This document shows, piece by piece, positions 42,823 through 51,503 of a DNA stretch of 64,000 nt. Every line of letters begins with the position of its first letter. Position 1 is the stretch's first letter. The stretch spans positions 62,001-126,000 of the forward strand of contig JANOCB010000054.1 in assembly GCA_031411975.1 (NCBI GenBank), in the 5' to 3' direction. The position numbers and the translations under genes are program-made. A model generated the notes under the pieces. It was not told where the DNA came from and ran no database searches. It was given only the letters and a program-made list of their open reading frames with translations. The stretch comes from JACMLX01 sp031411975 (GTDB lineage Bacteria > Gemmatimonadota > Gemmatimonadetes > Gemmatimonadales > Gemmatimonadaceae).

Positions 42823-42869
42823 TTCGGGATTCCTTCGGCAATAGTCTTCGGCAGTTCTTCGGGGCGAAC
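42823..42869. promoter_or_regulatory. TTCGG repeats and GTTC-N8-GAAC dyad upstream of lexA and trpC
   Basis: Four TTCGG copies begin at 42823, 42834, 42847 and 42858, spaced 11, 13 and 11 bases, close to one helical turn. A dyad GTTC (42854-42857)-N8-GAAC (42866-42869) overlaps the last copy. All lie in the divergent lexA/trpC gap. LexA proteins usually bind their own promoter, so this is a candidate operator, but it matches no operator I know. Confidence 0.3.
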
Positions 42870-42929
42870 GCCCAGCCTCGGCAATCTAGCGCACTCTCGT
42901 CGTCCTACGTATCAGCCGGAGCCGGATCC

Positions 42930-43541
42930 ATGTCGCTCACCAAGCGTCAGCGTGAAATCCTCACCTTCCTCACCGTGTATACGGATGAGAACGGTTACGC
43001 CCCCAGTTTCGAGGAGATCGCCGAGAACTTCGGATTCACGAGCCTCGCGACCGTGCACGAGCACCTCAGCAACCTCGAGCGGAAGGCATACATCCGACGC
43101 GGCTACAACGAGAGCCGGGCGATCGAGATCCTGCCCAGCGAATCGTCACCGCGCTTCGTCGAACTGCCGCTGCTGGGGTTGGTCGCCGCGGGCCTGCCGA
43201 TCGAGGCAACGGTCAGTGGCGAGACCATGGCGATCCCGCCGGACATGCTGCGCAAGAGCGGCAATCACTTCGTGCTCAAGGTCCGCGGCAACTCGATGAT
43301 CGACGAACAGATCCGCGATGGGGATTTTGTCGTCGTCAACGAACGCCAGACCGCCGACAACGGTGAGATGGTCATTGCGCTGCTCGATCGGACATCCGCG
43401 ACCGTCAAGCGCTACTATCGCGAGAAGGACGGCCGCATCCGGCTGCAGCCGGCCAACGAAACGATGGATCCGATCTTCACCGATGAGCGCAACCTGCTGA
43501 TTCAGGGCGTGGTCGTCGGTGTGCTTCGGAAGTACGCGTGA
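42930..43541 (+). CDS. lexA: LexA repressor
   Basis: 203 residues from ATG 42930 (MSLTKRQREILTFL), with GGAG upstream; the longer frame adds 61 unlike residues. SOS-response repressor. The N-terminal winged helix-turn-helix (PSFEEIAENFGFTSLATVHEHLSNLERK) is followed by the self-cleavage site Ala87-Gly88 in LLGLVAAGLPIEA. The catalytic Ser122 is in VRGNSMIDEQIRDGD and Lys160 in SATVKRYYRE. Everything needed for RecA-stimulated autoproteolysis is present. Its recognition helix differs from that of E. coli LexA, so a different operator is expected. Confidence 0.95.
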   Translation: MSLTKRQREILTFLTVYTDENGYAPSFEEIAENFGFTSLATVHEHLSNLERKAYIRRGYNESRAIEILPSESSPRFVELPLLGLVAAGLPIEATVSGETMAIPPDMLRKSGNHFVLKVRGNSMIDEQIRDGDFVVVNERQTADNGEMVIALLDRTSATVKRYYREKDGRIRLQPANETMDPIFTDERNLLIQGVVVGVLRKYA

Positions 43542-43921
43542 GTACCCCCGCGTCATTTCGCGGGTTGCGGACGGCCATCTATGCCGTGGGCGACCTCGCG
43601 GCCGCGAAGCAGTGGTATACCGAAGTGCTGGAACGTGCGCCGTACTTCGACGAGACCTTCTACGTCGGGTTCAACGTGGGTGGTTTCGAGCTTGGACTGG
43701 TGCCGGAGCCCGATGCCCCGACCGAGCGGGATGCGGCAGGGGTGGCGTTCTGGGGCGTGGCCGACGCCGAGGCCGCGTATCAGCGCTTGCTCGCTCTTGG
43801 CGGCCTCGATCATGAGCCCGTTCAGGACGTTGGCGAAGGGGTGAAGATCGGCGCGGTGCGCGATCCGTACGGGAACGTGCTGGGGATCGTCGAGAACCCG
43901 CATTTCCGCGTCGAGGCGTAA
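43538..43921 (+). CDS. VOC-family (glyoxalase/bleomycin-resistance fold) protein
   Basis: 127 residues from a GTG overlapping the lexA stop as GTGA. The two beta-alpha-beta-beta-beta halves are visible: GLRTAIYAVGDLAAAKQWYT plus FNVGGFELGLVPEP in the first, VAFWGVADAEAAYQRLLALG plus IGAVRDPYGNVLGIVENP in the second. The typical last-strand Glu (VENP) is present, while the first-half His is replaced, so metal binding is uncertain. Function is unknown. Coupling to lexA suggests expression with the SOS regulator, nothing more. Confidence 0.8.
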   Translation: MSTPASFRGLRTAIYAVGDLAAAKQWYTEVLERAPYFDETFYVGFNVGGFELGLVPEPDAPTERDAAGVAFWGVADAEAAYQRLLALGGLDHEPVQDVGEGVKIGAVRDPYGNVLGIVENPHFRVEA

Positions 43922-44026
43922 GGCCGTCGCTTCAAGTCGGCATCGCAAACATCCGAGACTGAGGAGCGTCAGAACACCGATGGCGTGTGGCCGTCGGCGC
44001 TGTCTCACTGCCCCGGATCAGGCCGA

Positions 44027-45217
44027 ATGCGACTCGTTCTCGTGGACAACGAACATCATGTCGCAGAGGCCCACCGGCGTGCGTTCCGCACCGTGCGGCC
44101 GGAGTGGACGGTCGTGCTCGCATCGACGCCGGATGCGGCCCTGGCCGCGATGGCCGCGGCACCGACGGACGTCTTCATCGCAGAACTCGGCAAGTCCTCC
44201 GCAGACGGTGCGGCGATGTTCGAGGCCGTCTGTGAGCGATGGCCCGCCTCGGTGCGTATTGCGCTGTCGGAGTTCGCAGACAAGGGCATCGCCGTCCGGC
44301 TCGAGCGCAGCGTCCACCGGTTCCTGCACAAGCCGTGTGATACCTACATGCTGGCGATGCTGATCGAGCGCAGCAGTGCCTTGCGAGCGATCGTCGATGA
44401 TCCGGCCGTGGTGTCTGCCATCGGAGGCCTCGACGCCATTCCCCGCCCGCCGGTGACCGTGCAGGCACTGGAGAAGGTGCTCGCCGATCCCGATGCGGGC
44501 GTGATCGCCGTTGCGGCAGTGGTGAACCGCGATGCGCCGCTGACGGCGCGACTGTTGCGCGTGGTGAACAGCTCATTCTTCGGTGTGGGCCGACAGGTCA
44601 CGCGTGTCGACGCTGCGGTGAACTTCATGGGCGTGTCGCTCGTGCGTGCGATCACGCTGGCCGATGGTGCCACGCGCTCGTTCAGGGTGTCGCCGGAAGT
44701 GCTCGACCTCGACGAGTGGAACACGCACGCGGTGCGCGTCGCGACGTCAGCGCGCGACATCACACTGGCCATGTGTCCCCACGACCGGTCGCTGGCCGAC
44801 GAGGCCTTTCTGGCCGGCTTGCTGCACGATGTCGGTCAGGTGGTACTGGCGGGCGTTTCCCCGACGGTGTGGCAGCAGCTCGAGCGACAGGCCACTGCGG
44901 AACTGCTGCCGTTGCACGACGTGGAGGCGCGACAGGGACTCGTGTCGCATGCCATCGTCGGTGCCTACCTGCTGAGCCTCTGGGGGCTGCCATCCAGCGT
45001 GGTCGAAGCGGTCGCCTTTCATCACACGCCGGAGCGGCTCGCGGGCCAGATGTTCGACGCAACCCTCGCAGTGCACATGGCCGACGCGCTCGCCGCGCGA
45101 TCGCCAGGACGCACGTCGCCGGGCATGAACCTGGACGTCGTGCGTGGTGCCGGGATCACCGAAGAGCAGCTCGCAGGATGGCACGCCAGGTTCGGCGCAT
45201 TCGAGAATGCCGCCTGA
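44027..45217 (+). CDS. HDOD-domain regulator with degenerate receiver domain
   Basis: 396 residues from ATG 44027. Residues 1-120 form a response-regulator receiver fold (RLVLVDNEHHVAEAHRRAF to RFLHKPCDTYML). The phosphorylatable Asp is replaced by Glu53 (DVFIAELGK), while the acidic Asp7 and Lys102 remain. This could lock it in an active-like state. Residues about 140-335 are an HDOD domain (IPRPPVTVQALEKVLADPDA, LTARLLRVVNSSFFGVG, EAFLAGLLHDVGQVVLAG, AVAFHHTPERLA). The HDOD domain is a HD-related module used in signalling, motility and stress control, usually without enzyme activity. No kinase gene is nearby. Confidence 0.86.
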   Translation: MRLVLVDNEHHVAEAHRRAFRTVRPEWTVVLASTPDAALAAMAAAPTDVFIAELGKSSADGAAMFEAVCERWPASVRIALSEFADKGIAVRLERSVHRFLHKPCDTYMLAMLIERSSALRAIVDDPAVVSAIGGLDAIPRPPVTVQALEKVLADPDAGVIAVAAVVNRDAPLTARLLRVVNSSFFGVGRQVTRVDAAVNFMGVSLVRAITLADGATRSFRVSPEVLDLDEWNTHAVRVATSARDITLAMCPHDRSLADEAFLAGLLHDVGQVVLAGVSPTVWQQLERQATAELLPLHDVEARQGLVSHAIVGAYLLSLWGLPSSVVEAVAFHHTPERLAGQMFDATLAVHMADALAARSPGRTSPGMNLDVVRGAGITEEQLAGWHARFGAFENAA

Positions 45218-45238
45218 CGTCGCGGCGCACGGCACGGA

Positions 45239-46276
45239 TCAACTGCGCCGTGCGGACGCCTCGACGAGCCCCTGCAGTACCCCGAGCGCCGATCCGCTCC
45301 GCAGCACATCACGGACTTCGCTGACCATCTGTGCGTAGTCGCCACCGTCGCGGTGCACGTAGAGCGCCGCGGCGGCATTGAGGATCACCGCGGCCTGAGA
45401 GGCCCGGTTGCCGGCACCGGCGAGTACCGCACGGACGATCGCCGCGTTGTCCAGCGGCTCGCCCCCGGCAAGCTCCTCGGGGGCGAGTGCCTCGAAGCCC
45501 AGCGCCACCGGATCGATCGTCCACTCACGCACGGCGTCGGCCCCGCGCAACTCGCGGACGTGGGTGAGTCCGATCGGCGAGATCTCATCCATGCCCGGCT
45601 CGCCGTGCACGACCAGCGCATGCTCGGTGCCGAGTTCGTGCAGCGCACCGGCGATCAGATCGAGGCGAGCGCGATCGGCCACGCCGATCACCTGGCGGCC
45701 GGCCGCGGCGGGATTCGCCAGCGGGCCGATCATGTTCATCACGGTGGGAATCGCGAGCTCGCGGCGCACCGGCCCGACATGACGCATGGCAGGATGCATC
45801 AGGGGCGCGAACATGAAGACGATGCCGGTGTCGCGGAGAATGCCCGCCATGTGCGCCGGCGTGAGTTCGATCTGCACACCCAGCGCTTCGAGAAGATCGG
45901 CACTGCCGCTGCGGCTGGTGAAGCTGCGGTTGCCATGCTTCGCGATCCGGACGCCGCAGGCGGCGGCCACCAGCGCAGCGGCCGTCGAAATGTTGAAGGT
46001 CGGCACGGCACCACCGCCCGTGCCGCAGGTATCGACCAGTCTCGCGGGGGCGTCGGCGTCGAGCCGGATCATCGCACGGCGAAGGGCACGCGCGGCACCT
46101 GCCACCTCCGATGCGGTTTCGCCCTTGACGCGCAGGCCCATCAGCAGCGCCGCCACCTGCGCCGGCGTCGCGCCGCCGGACATGACGACATCGAACGCGC
46201 CGCCCGCTTCGTCGGCGGAGAGGCTGTGCCCCGATGCCAGACGCCGCACGGCAGTGCGCAGCAGATCGTCGGTCAT
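45239..46276 (-). CDS. trpD: Anthranilate phosphoribosyltransferase
   Basis: 345 residues from ATG 46276 (MTDDLLRTAVRRLASGHSL); a longer frame adds only low-complexity sequence. It couples anthranilate to PRPP. Conserved blocks: LLMGLRVKGETASEVAGAAR, VDTCGTGGGAVPTFNISTAA (PRPP loop), KHGNRSFTSRSGSADLLEAL, FMFAPLMHPAMRHVGPVRRE and RTVMNMIGPLANPA-like sequence. It is cut off from trpCFBA by the plus-strand lexA-VOC-HDOD group. trpE and trpG are not in this window. It converges with the HDOD gene over a 21-bp gap containing only a weak dyad. Confidence 0.95.
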   Translation of the reverse strand: MTDDLLRTAVRRLASGHSLSADEAGGAFDVVMSGGATPAQVAALLMGLRVKGETASEVAGAARALRRAMIRLDADAPARLVDTCGTGGGAVPTFNISTAAALVAAACGVRIAKHGNRSFTSRSGSADLLEALGVQIELTPAHMAGILRDTGIVFMFAPLMHPAMRHVGPVRRELAIPTVMNMIGPLANPAAAGRQVIGVADRARLDLIAGALHELGTEHALVVHGEPGMDEISPIGLTHVRELRGADAVREWTIDPVALGFEALAPEELAGGEPLDNAAIVRAVLAGAGNRASQAAVILNAAAALYVHRDGGDYAQMVSEVRDVLRSGSALGVLQGLVEASARRS

Positions 46277-46310
46277 CGCGCCATCCTGCACGACTGCACC
46301 CGCCCGCGGC

Positions 46311-47615
46311 TCACGTGGCCGAGAGCACGGGAAGGAGCCGCTCCGCCAACTGGGCCTGCACGGCGACGATGGCAATGACGAGGCCCAGCAGGCGAACACG
46401 ATCGACATCCGCCTCGGTGAACACGCCCTGCTGGTTGCGATTCGCGACGTTGACCACGCCGACGAGGTCCTCGCGGTACACGAGCGGGAAGCAGATGAAG
46501 CTGCCGCTCGTGAAGTACTCGTCCTTGAGCAGCGGATGCTGGCTCGCCTGCGTGGCGTCGGTCACGAGAATCACCTGCCGGCTCGCCGCCACCTTGCCGG
46601 CGACACCACTGCCGATGGCCACGCGGTAGCCGTCCCGCACGTCGCGGGCGACCCCGCGCGCCGCCGCGAGGTAGAGCATGCCCGGCTCCGGCGCGCGCAT
46701 CATCAGCGACACGCGCTGGGCCTGCATGTCCTCGCCGACCAGCATCAACAACTCCTCGACCAGGCGGCGCGGATCGGGAGCCGTGGCGTCGAGTGACAGC
46801 ACACGATCGATCAGGTACACCGTGCGCTCGCGGTCGCGCAACTCTTCGTTCCGGCGATGGAGTTCGATGTGGGCCTGTTCGGTCTGGCCCAGCGCGGCTT
46901 CGAGCTGCTTCTGCAGGCTTTCCGCGCGGCGCTGGAAGCGACGCGCGTCTTCCTCGATCCGGCTGGCCTCGCGCTCGAGGTTGACGATGCGCGCACGGTC
47001 GGCACCATCCGTGACCACCTGCAGGTTCGACGACAGCTTCCGCTCGAGCTCACCGAGCTTCCGATCGTACTCGCCATGGATTCGCTGCGTCACCGATTCC
47101 AGCGTCACCACCGCTTCGCGCCGGGCGTCCATTTCGGCGAATCGCGCAAACGCGAGATCGAACAGCGCGGCATTGGGCAGGAACTTCTCGATCGTGCGAC
47201 CACCGAAGAACTTCTTCGGTTCGACCACGGTGAGCACGCCGCCGAGCACACCGTCGAATCGCAGGCCACGGATGGAGAGCGTTGCGTTTTCCACCGGCGG
47301 CAGGCCGAGCAGACGCGCGAAGTCGGCCGCACGCTCCGTCACGTCGACGAAGGTCGAGCCGGCGGCGACCCCCTGCCGTACGCCGATGGGCAGCTGATCG
47401 AAGGCCACCTCGAGTTGCGTGGGGCGCGACGAACCGACGCTGGTGGGGCTGAGCCGATCGGTGAGCAGTTCACGCCGGCCGTCGTAACGGAAAAACGCGA
47501 GGTAGGCGCCGCGGTCGAGCTCCGCGAGAGCCTCACCAAGCACACCGATCGCGCCGCCCAGATCGGGGGCGACGGCAAGCGCATGCGCCAGCGAGGCGAG
47601 AGTGCGAGGAGCCAT
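46311..47615 (-). CDS. GAF-domain signalling protein with central coiled coil
   Basis: 434 residues from ATG 47615 (MAPRTLASLAHALAV). An N-terminal domain of about 170 residues (ALAELDRGAYLAFFRYDGRR, LGLPPVENATLSIRGLRFDG) looks like a diverged GAF. A long coiled coil follows at about residues 185-275 (heptad-rich, LGELERKLSSNLQ to LRDRERTVYLID). A second, clear GAF domain closes it: RVSLMMRAPEPGMLYLAAAR, YRVAIGSGVAGKVAASRQVI, and SFICFPLVYREDLVGVVNVA. No output domain (kinase, GGDEF, HD-GYP) is attached, so it probably acts by protein contacts. It is 34 bp upstream of trpD and may be co-transcribed with it. Confidence 0.82.
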   Translation of the reverse strand: MAPRTLASLAHALAVAPDLGGAIGVLGEALAELDRGAYLAFFRYDGRRELLTDRLSPTSVGSSRPTQLEVAFDQLPIGVRQGVAAGSTFVDVTERAADFARLLGLPPVENATLSIRGLRFDGVLGGVLTVVEPKKFFGGRTIEKFLPNAALFDLAFARFAEMDARREAVVTLESVTQRIHGEYDRKLGELERKLSSNLQVVTDGADRARIVNLEREASRIEEDARRFQRRAESLQKQLEAALGQTEQAHIELHRRNEELRDRERTVYLIDRVLSLDATAPDPRRLVEELLMLVGEDMQAQRVSLMMRAPEPGMLYLAAARGVARDVRDGYRVAIGSGVAGKVAASRQVILVTDATQASQHPLLKDEYFTSGSFICFPLVYREDLVGVVNVANRNQQGVFTEADVDRVRLLGLVIAIVAVQAQLAERLLPVLSAT

Positions 47616-47729
47616 CGGGTGGGTGGATGTGTATCGCGGCCGGCGCCGCTGTCGGTCCTGTCGCCGCACCCAAGGGTGACGGACTCGTGCGGGGTTGTCA
47701 ATGTGTTGTGACAGCACGACTTGTATTGC

Positions 47730-47758
47730 TTGAAGTCATTCCGTGGGCGGCCTATCTT
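47730..47758 (+). promoter_or_regulatory. Sigma-70-like promoter of truA
   Basis: TTGAAG (47730-47735), spacer of exactly 17, then TATCTT (47753-47758). The truA ATG begins 8 bases after the -10 box, so the transcript would start at or within a base or two of the start codon, giving a leaderless mRNA. Confidence 0.55.
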
Positions 47759-47765
47759 TGAGCCA

Positions 47766-48557
47766 ATGTCGCGCCGCACCTTCCAGTTGGTCATTCAGTA
47801 CGACGGCGGAGCCTTCGCGGGCTGGCAGCGGCAGCCAGCGCAGCGGACTGTGCAGGGCGCGCTGGAGGAGGGGCTCGCGCGCCTCACGCAACAGCAGATC
47901 ACCGTGACCGGCGCCGGTCGGACCGACGCCGGCGTCCATGCGCTCGGCCAGGTCGCGAGCGTTCAGGTGCCCGAAAAATGGGAGGCCGAGCGGCTGCACC
48001 GGGCGCTCAATGCGGTGCTCCCCCGCGATGTCCGCTGTGCCAACGTACTGCCGATGACGGACACGTTTCATGCCCGTTTCAGCGCCACGGAGCGGCAGTA
48101 CCGCTACCTGCTGGGTACCGATGCGGACGCCCACAGCCCATTTCGCTACAATCGCGAATGGGCGCTGGGGCATGCCCCGGATACCGTCGCGCTGGACGCC
48201 GAGGCCCTCGCCGTGCTTGGCGAACACAGCTTTCGGGCGTTTGCCGTGAAGGGGACGGCCCCGGCCGACGACGATCATCGCTGTGACGTGCGTGTCTGTC
48301 GCTGGGAGCCCCGTCCGGGGGGATTGGCGCTGGTCATCGCCGCAAACCGGTTCCTGCACCACATGGTGCGCTTTCTGGTCGGGACCATGGTCGAGGTCGG
48401 TACGGGTCGCCGTGCGCCAGGATCGGTCGCCACCCTGCTCGCCGCAGCCGACAATCGAGAGGTCTCGCCTCCGGCACCGGCATGCGGACTGTACCTTGAA
48501 CGTGTCGCATATCCCGAACACCTGTATCTGGTCGCGCCGCCCGCTGTGGCGGCCTGA
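47766..48557 (+). CDS. truA: tRNA pseudouridine synthase A
   Basis: 263 residues from ATG 47766. It makes pseudouridine at positions 38-40 of tRNA anticodon stems. The catalytic Asp54 sits in TVTGAGRTDAGVHALGQVAS. Other blocks: LVIQYDGGAFAGWQRQPAQR at the N-terminus, FHARFSATERQYRYLL, HSFRAFAVKG and NRFLHHMVRFLVGTMVEVG. Length is normal. It is the first gene of the long plus-strand run, divergent from the GAF gene, with a sigma-70-like promoter ending almost at its start codon. Confidence 0.95.
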   Translation: MSRRTFQLVIQYDGGAFAGWQRQPAQRTVQGALEEGLARLTQQQITVTGAGRTDAGVHALGQVASVQVPEKWEAERLHRALNAVLPRDVRCANVLPMTDTFHARFSATERQYRYLLGTDADAHSPFRYNREWALGHAPDTVALDAEALAVLGEHSFRAFAVKGTAPADDDHRCDVRVCRWEPRPGGLALVIAANRFLHHMVRFLVGTMVEVGTGRRAPGSVATLLAAADNREVSPPAPACGLYLERVAYPEHLYLVAPPAVAA

Positions 48558-48624
48558 TCCCATGCCGACGATTCGATTCCTTCTTTCGCCTCACGCCGCG
48601 CTGCCGCGCTCCCGTTTCCGGACG

Positions 48625-50064
48625 ATGGCTCATCGCCTCACCCTGTTCAGCAGTCTCCTGCTTGGCGTCGCCTGCCAGGGCGCGTCGGCGTCGGAATCGA
48701 CGGCGCAACGCCCGGTCGTGTCCGCGCCGAGCGCCGGGCCAACGCGTGCCGAGCAGGCCGCCGCCGCGCTGCCACAGTCGCGGCGTACGGCGATCACGGA
48801 AGCGGTGAGCAAGGTGGCGCCTGCCGTCGTCACGGTGCAGACCGAGACGGTGCAGCAGGTCGCGTCCGATCCATTTGAAATGTTTTTCGGGGGGCGCAGC
48901 GGACAGCGCACCCAGGCGGGGATCGGCTCCGGCTTCATCGTGCAGCCCGATGGTGTGATCGTCACCAACGCCCATGTCGTCGCAGGTGCGAGCAAGGTGG
49001 TGGTCGCCATGCGCGACGGCGAGACATACGACGCGAAGGTGGTCGGCGTCGACGAGATGAATGATCTCGCCGTGCTGCGCATCAATGCGAAGAACCTGCC
49101 AGTCGCACCGATCGGCTCGTCGAGCGATCTTGCCATCGGTGAGTGGGCCATCGCGATCGGCAATCCGTACGGGTTCCTGCTCGGCAACACTGAACCGAGC
49201 GTGACGGCCGGCGTGATCAGCGCCACGGGTCGGAACCTCGTGCCACAGCGAGGCGAAGGCGAGAACGGCGGCGGGACCTACGTGGACATGCTGCAGACCG
49301 ACGCGTCGATCAATCCCGGCAATTCCGGGGGGCCGCTGGTGAATGCGCTCGGCCAGGTGATCGGGGTCAACACCTCGATCTTAGCTCCCACGGGCAGCAG
49401 CATCGGGCTTGGCTTCGCGATCCCGATCAATCGCGCCATGCGCGTGGCCGACGATCTGCTGAAGCACGGGGCGGTGCGGCATCCGTGGATCGGTCTGCGG
49501 ATCGCGCAGCCATCAGGCAACTCCCCACGGGACGCGCTGCGTTCGGGGGTCGTGGTGCGCAGCGTGATCCTCGACTCGCCGGCCGCGCGCGCCGGCATCA
49601 AGCCGGGCGACCAGATCCTGAGGAGCCGCGGTCGCGTGCTGCGCAACATGTTCGAGTGGGAAGGCGAGATGCTGGAGCTGCGCGTCGGCGAAGCCGCGTC
49701 CATGGTCGTGAAGCGTGATGGCGAGCAGGTGACGGTGACGGTGACGCCCGCCGACATGCCGGAACTCGGGGCGAAGCGTGTCGAGGTGCTGCGTGACGTG
49801 CAACTCGTGACGCTCACGGCGGCGATCCGGCAGGAACGGAATATCCGGTCGGCGCGCGGTGCGCTGGTCGTGAATGCCAGCGATCGCGTGATGGATCAAC
49901 TGGGAGTCATTCCAGGCGACGTGATCATCGGCGTCAATCGCAGGTCGGTGACCACTGCCGAAGAGGTGGCACAGGCCATCAACGAACTCGCAGGCCGCGG
50001 CGTCATACAGCTCATCATCGAGCGTCGTGGCGCCATGTACACCACCCAGTTCTACATCCAGTGA
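48625..50064 (+). CDS. Periplasmic serine protease HtrA/DegP family
   Basis: 479 residues from ATG 48625, which gives a compact signal peptide (MAHRLTLFSSLLLGVACQG) with a weak lipobox-like Cys; an ATG at 48562 would add 21 residues. The trypsin-like domain has the triad His117 (VTNAHVV), Asp147 (NDLAVLRI) and Ser234 (NPGNSGGPLV). Two PDZ domains follow (first around RHPWIGLRIAQPSG to LDSPAARAGIKPGDQI, second around SARGALVVNASDRVMDQLGV). It degrades or refolds damaged envelope proteins. It begins after truA and its stop overlaps purB by GTGA. Confidence 0.92.
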   Translation: MAHRLTLFSSLLLGVACQGASASESTAQRPVVSAPSAGPTRAEQAAAALPQSRRTAITEAVSKVAPAVVTVQTETVQQVASDPFEMFFGGRSGQRTQAGIGSGFIVQPDGVIVTNAHVVAGASKVVVAMRDGETYDAKVVGVDEMNDLAVLRINAKNLPVAPIGSSSDLAIGEWAIAIGNPYGFLLGNTEPSVTAGVISATGRNLVPQRGEGENGGGTYVDMLQTDASINPGNSGGPLVNALGQVIGVNTSILAPTGSSIGLGFAIPINRAMRVADDLLKHGAVRHPWIGLRIAQPSGNSPRDALRSGVVVRSVILDSPAARAGIKPGDQILRSRGRVLRNMFEWEGEMLELRVGEAASMVVKRDGEQVTVTVTPADMPELGAKRVEVLRDVQLVTLTAAIRQERNIRSARGALVVNASDRVMDQLGVIPGDVIIGVNRRSVTTAEEVAQAINELAGRGVIQLIIERRGAMYTTQFYIQ

Positions 50065-51503
50065 CCTCCACGCCGTTCACGAACTATTCCTCGCCGCTGG
50101 CCGAGCGCTATGCGTCGCCTGCCATGCTCGAACTGTGGGGGGCGCAGAACCGCTACAGCCTCTGGCGTCGCCTCTGGCTGGCACTGGCGGAGGCCGAAAA
50201 GCGACTCGGCGTGGACATCCCCGATGCCGCGATCGCCGAGATGCGCGCTGGCGTGGACAACATCGACTTCGCGGCCGTCGCCGCCTACGAAAAGCGCTTC
50301 CGGCATGATGTGATGGCCCATGTGCATGCGTTCGGCGATGTGGCACCATCGGCGAAGGCGTTCATTCATCTCGGGGCCACATCGGCGTTCGTGACCGACA
50401 ACGCCGACCTGATCCTGATGCGCCGGGGGCTCGACATCCTGCGTGCGAAGCTGGCGGCGGCGCTGCGGGCCATGGCGACGTTCGCACACGACTGGCGCGC
50501 CGAGCCCACGCTCGGGTACACACATCTGCAGTCGGCGCAGCTGACCACGGTCGGCAAGCGCACGACGCTCTGGATGCAGGACTTCCTGCTCGACCTCGCC
50601 GATCTGGAGCATCGCGTCGCCACCCTGCCCTTCCGCGGCGTGAAGGGCACGACGGGCACTCAGGCAAGTTTTCTGCAGCTGCTCGACGGTGATCACGAGA
50701 AGGTGCGCGAGCTGGACCGGATGGTGACGCAGGCGATGGGGTTCCCGCGCCCGCTGCCGGTGACGGGGCAGACGTACAGCCGCAAGCTCGATGCGCAGGT
50801 GCTGGGTGTCGTGAGCGGGATTGCGGCGAGCGCCTCGAAGTTCAGCGGCGACATCCGGATGCTGCAGGCCTTCGGTGAGATCGAAGAGCCGTTCGAGAAG
50901 GAGCAGATCGGCAGCTCGGCCATGGCGTACAAGCGCAATCCGATGCGCGCGGAGCGTATCGCATCGCTGGCACGGTTCGTGTTGTCGCTCGAACCGAACG
51001 CCAATCAGACGCACGCCGTCCAGTACTTCGAGCGCACGCTCGACGACTCGGCGAACCGGCGCCTGGTGATCCCCGAGGCGTTCCTGGCCTGTGATGCGAT
51101 CCTGATCCTCGTCGCGAACATCGCCAAGGGACTCGAGGTGCATCCGGAACGGATCCGCCGCCGCGTGGACGACGAACTGCCGTTCATGGCGACCGAGGAA
51201 CTCATCGTGAACGCGGTGCGGGCCGGCGGCGACCGCCAGCACATTCACGAGGTCATCCGACGTCACGCGATCGCGGCGGCGCGCGCGGTGAAGGACGACG
51301 GGGTGCGCAACGACCTGCTCGAGCGCCTGACCGCCGACCCGGAATATCCCGTGAATCTCGATGTGCTGCGCAGCGTGATGGCGCCGGCGCGTTTCGTGGG
51401 GCGGAGTGCCGAACAGGTGGACGAGTTTCTGGCGGAGGAAGTCGAACCGGCGCTGGCCGGACTGGCGTTCGACGAGACGGCGGCCGGAGCGGTCCGTGTT
51501 TGA
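50061..51503 (+). CDS. purB: Adenylosuccinate lyase
   Basis: 480 residues from a GTG overlapping the htrA stop. It removes fumarate at two purine steps (SAICAR to AICAR, and adenylosuccinate to AMP). Fumarase-superfamily blocks: DVMAHVHAFGDVAPSAKAFI (catalytic His), FIHLGATSAFVTDNADL, YTHLQSAQLTTVGKR (second His) and the signature QIGSSAMAYKRNPMRAERI. Its length, about 480, is in the longer group that resembles eukaryotic and Bacteroidetes-type PurB rather than the 430-residue Bacillus type. Confidence 0.95.
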   Translation: MTSTPFTNYSSPLAERYASPAMLELWGAQNRYSLWRRLWLALAEAEKRLGVDIPDAAIAEMRAGVDNIDFAAVAAYEKRFRHDVMAHVHAFGDVAPSAKAFIHLGATSAFVTDNADLILMRRGLDILRAKLAAALRAMATFAHDWRAEPTLGYTHLQSAQLTTVGKRTTLWMQDFLLDLADLEHRVATLPFRGVKGTTGTQASFLQLLDGDHEKVRELDRMVTQAMGFPRPLPVTGQTYSRKLDAQVLGVVSGIAASASKFSGDIRMLQAFGEIEEPFEKEQIGSSAMAYKRNPMRAERIASLARFVLSLEPNANQTHAVQYFERTLDDSANRRLVIPEAFLACDAILILVANIAKGLEVHPERIRRRVDDELPFMATEELIVNAVRAGGDRQHIHEVIRRHAIAAARAVKDDGVRNDLLERLTADPEYPVNLDVLRSVMAPARFVGRSAEQVDEFLAEEVEPALAGLAFDETAAGAVRV

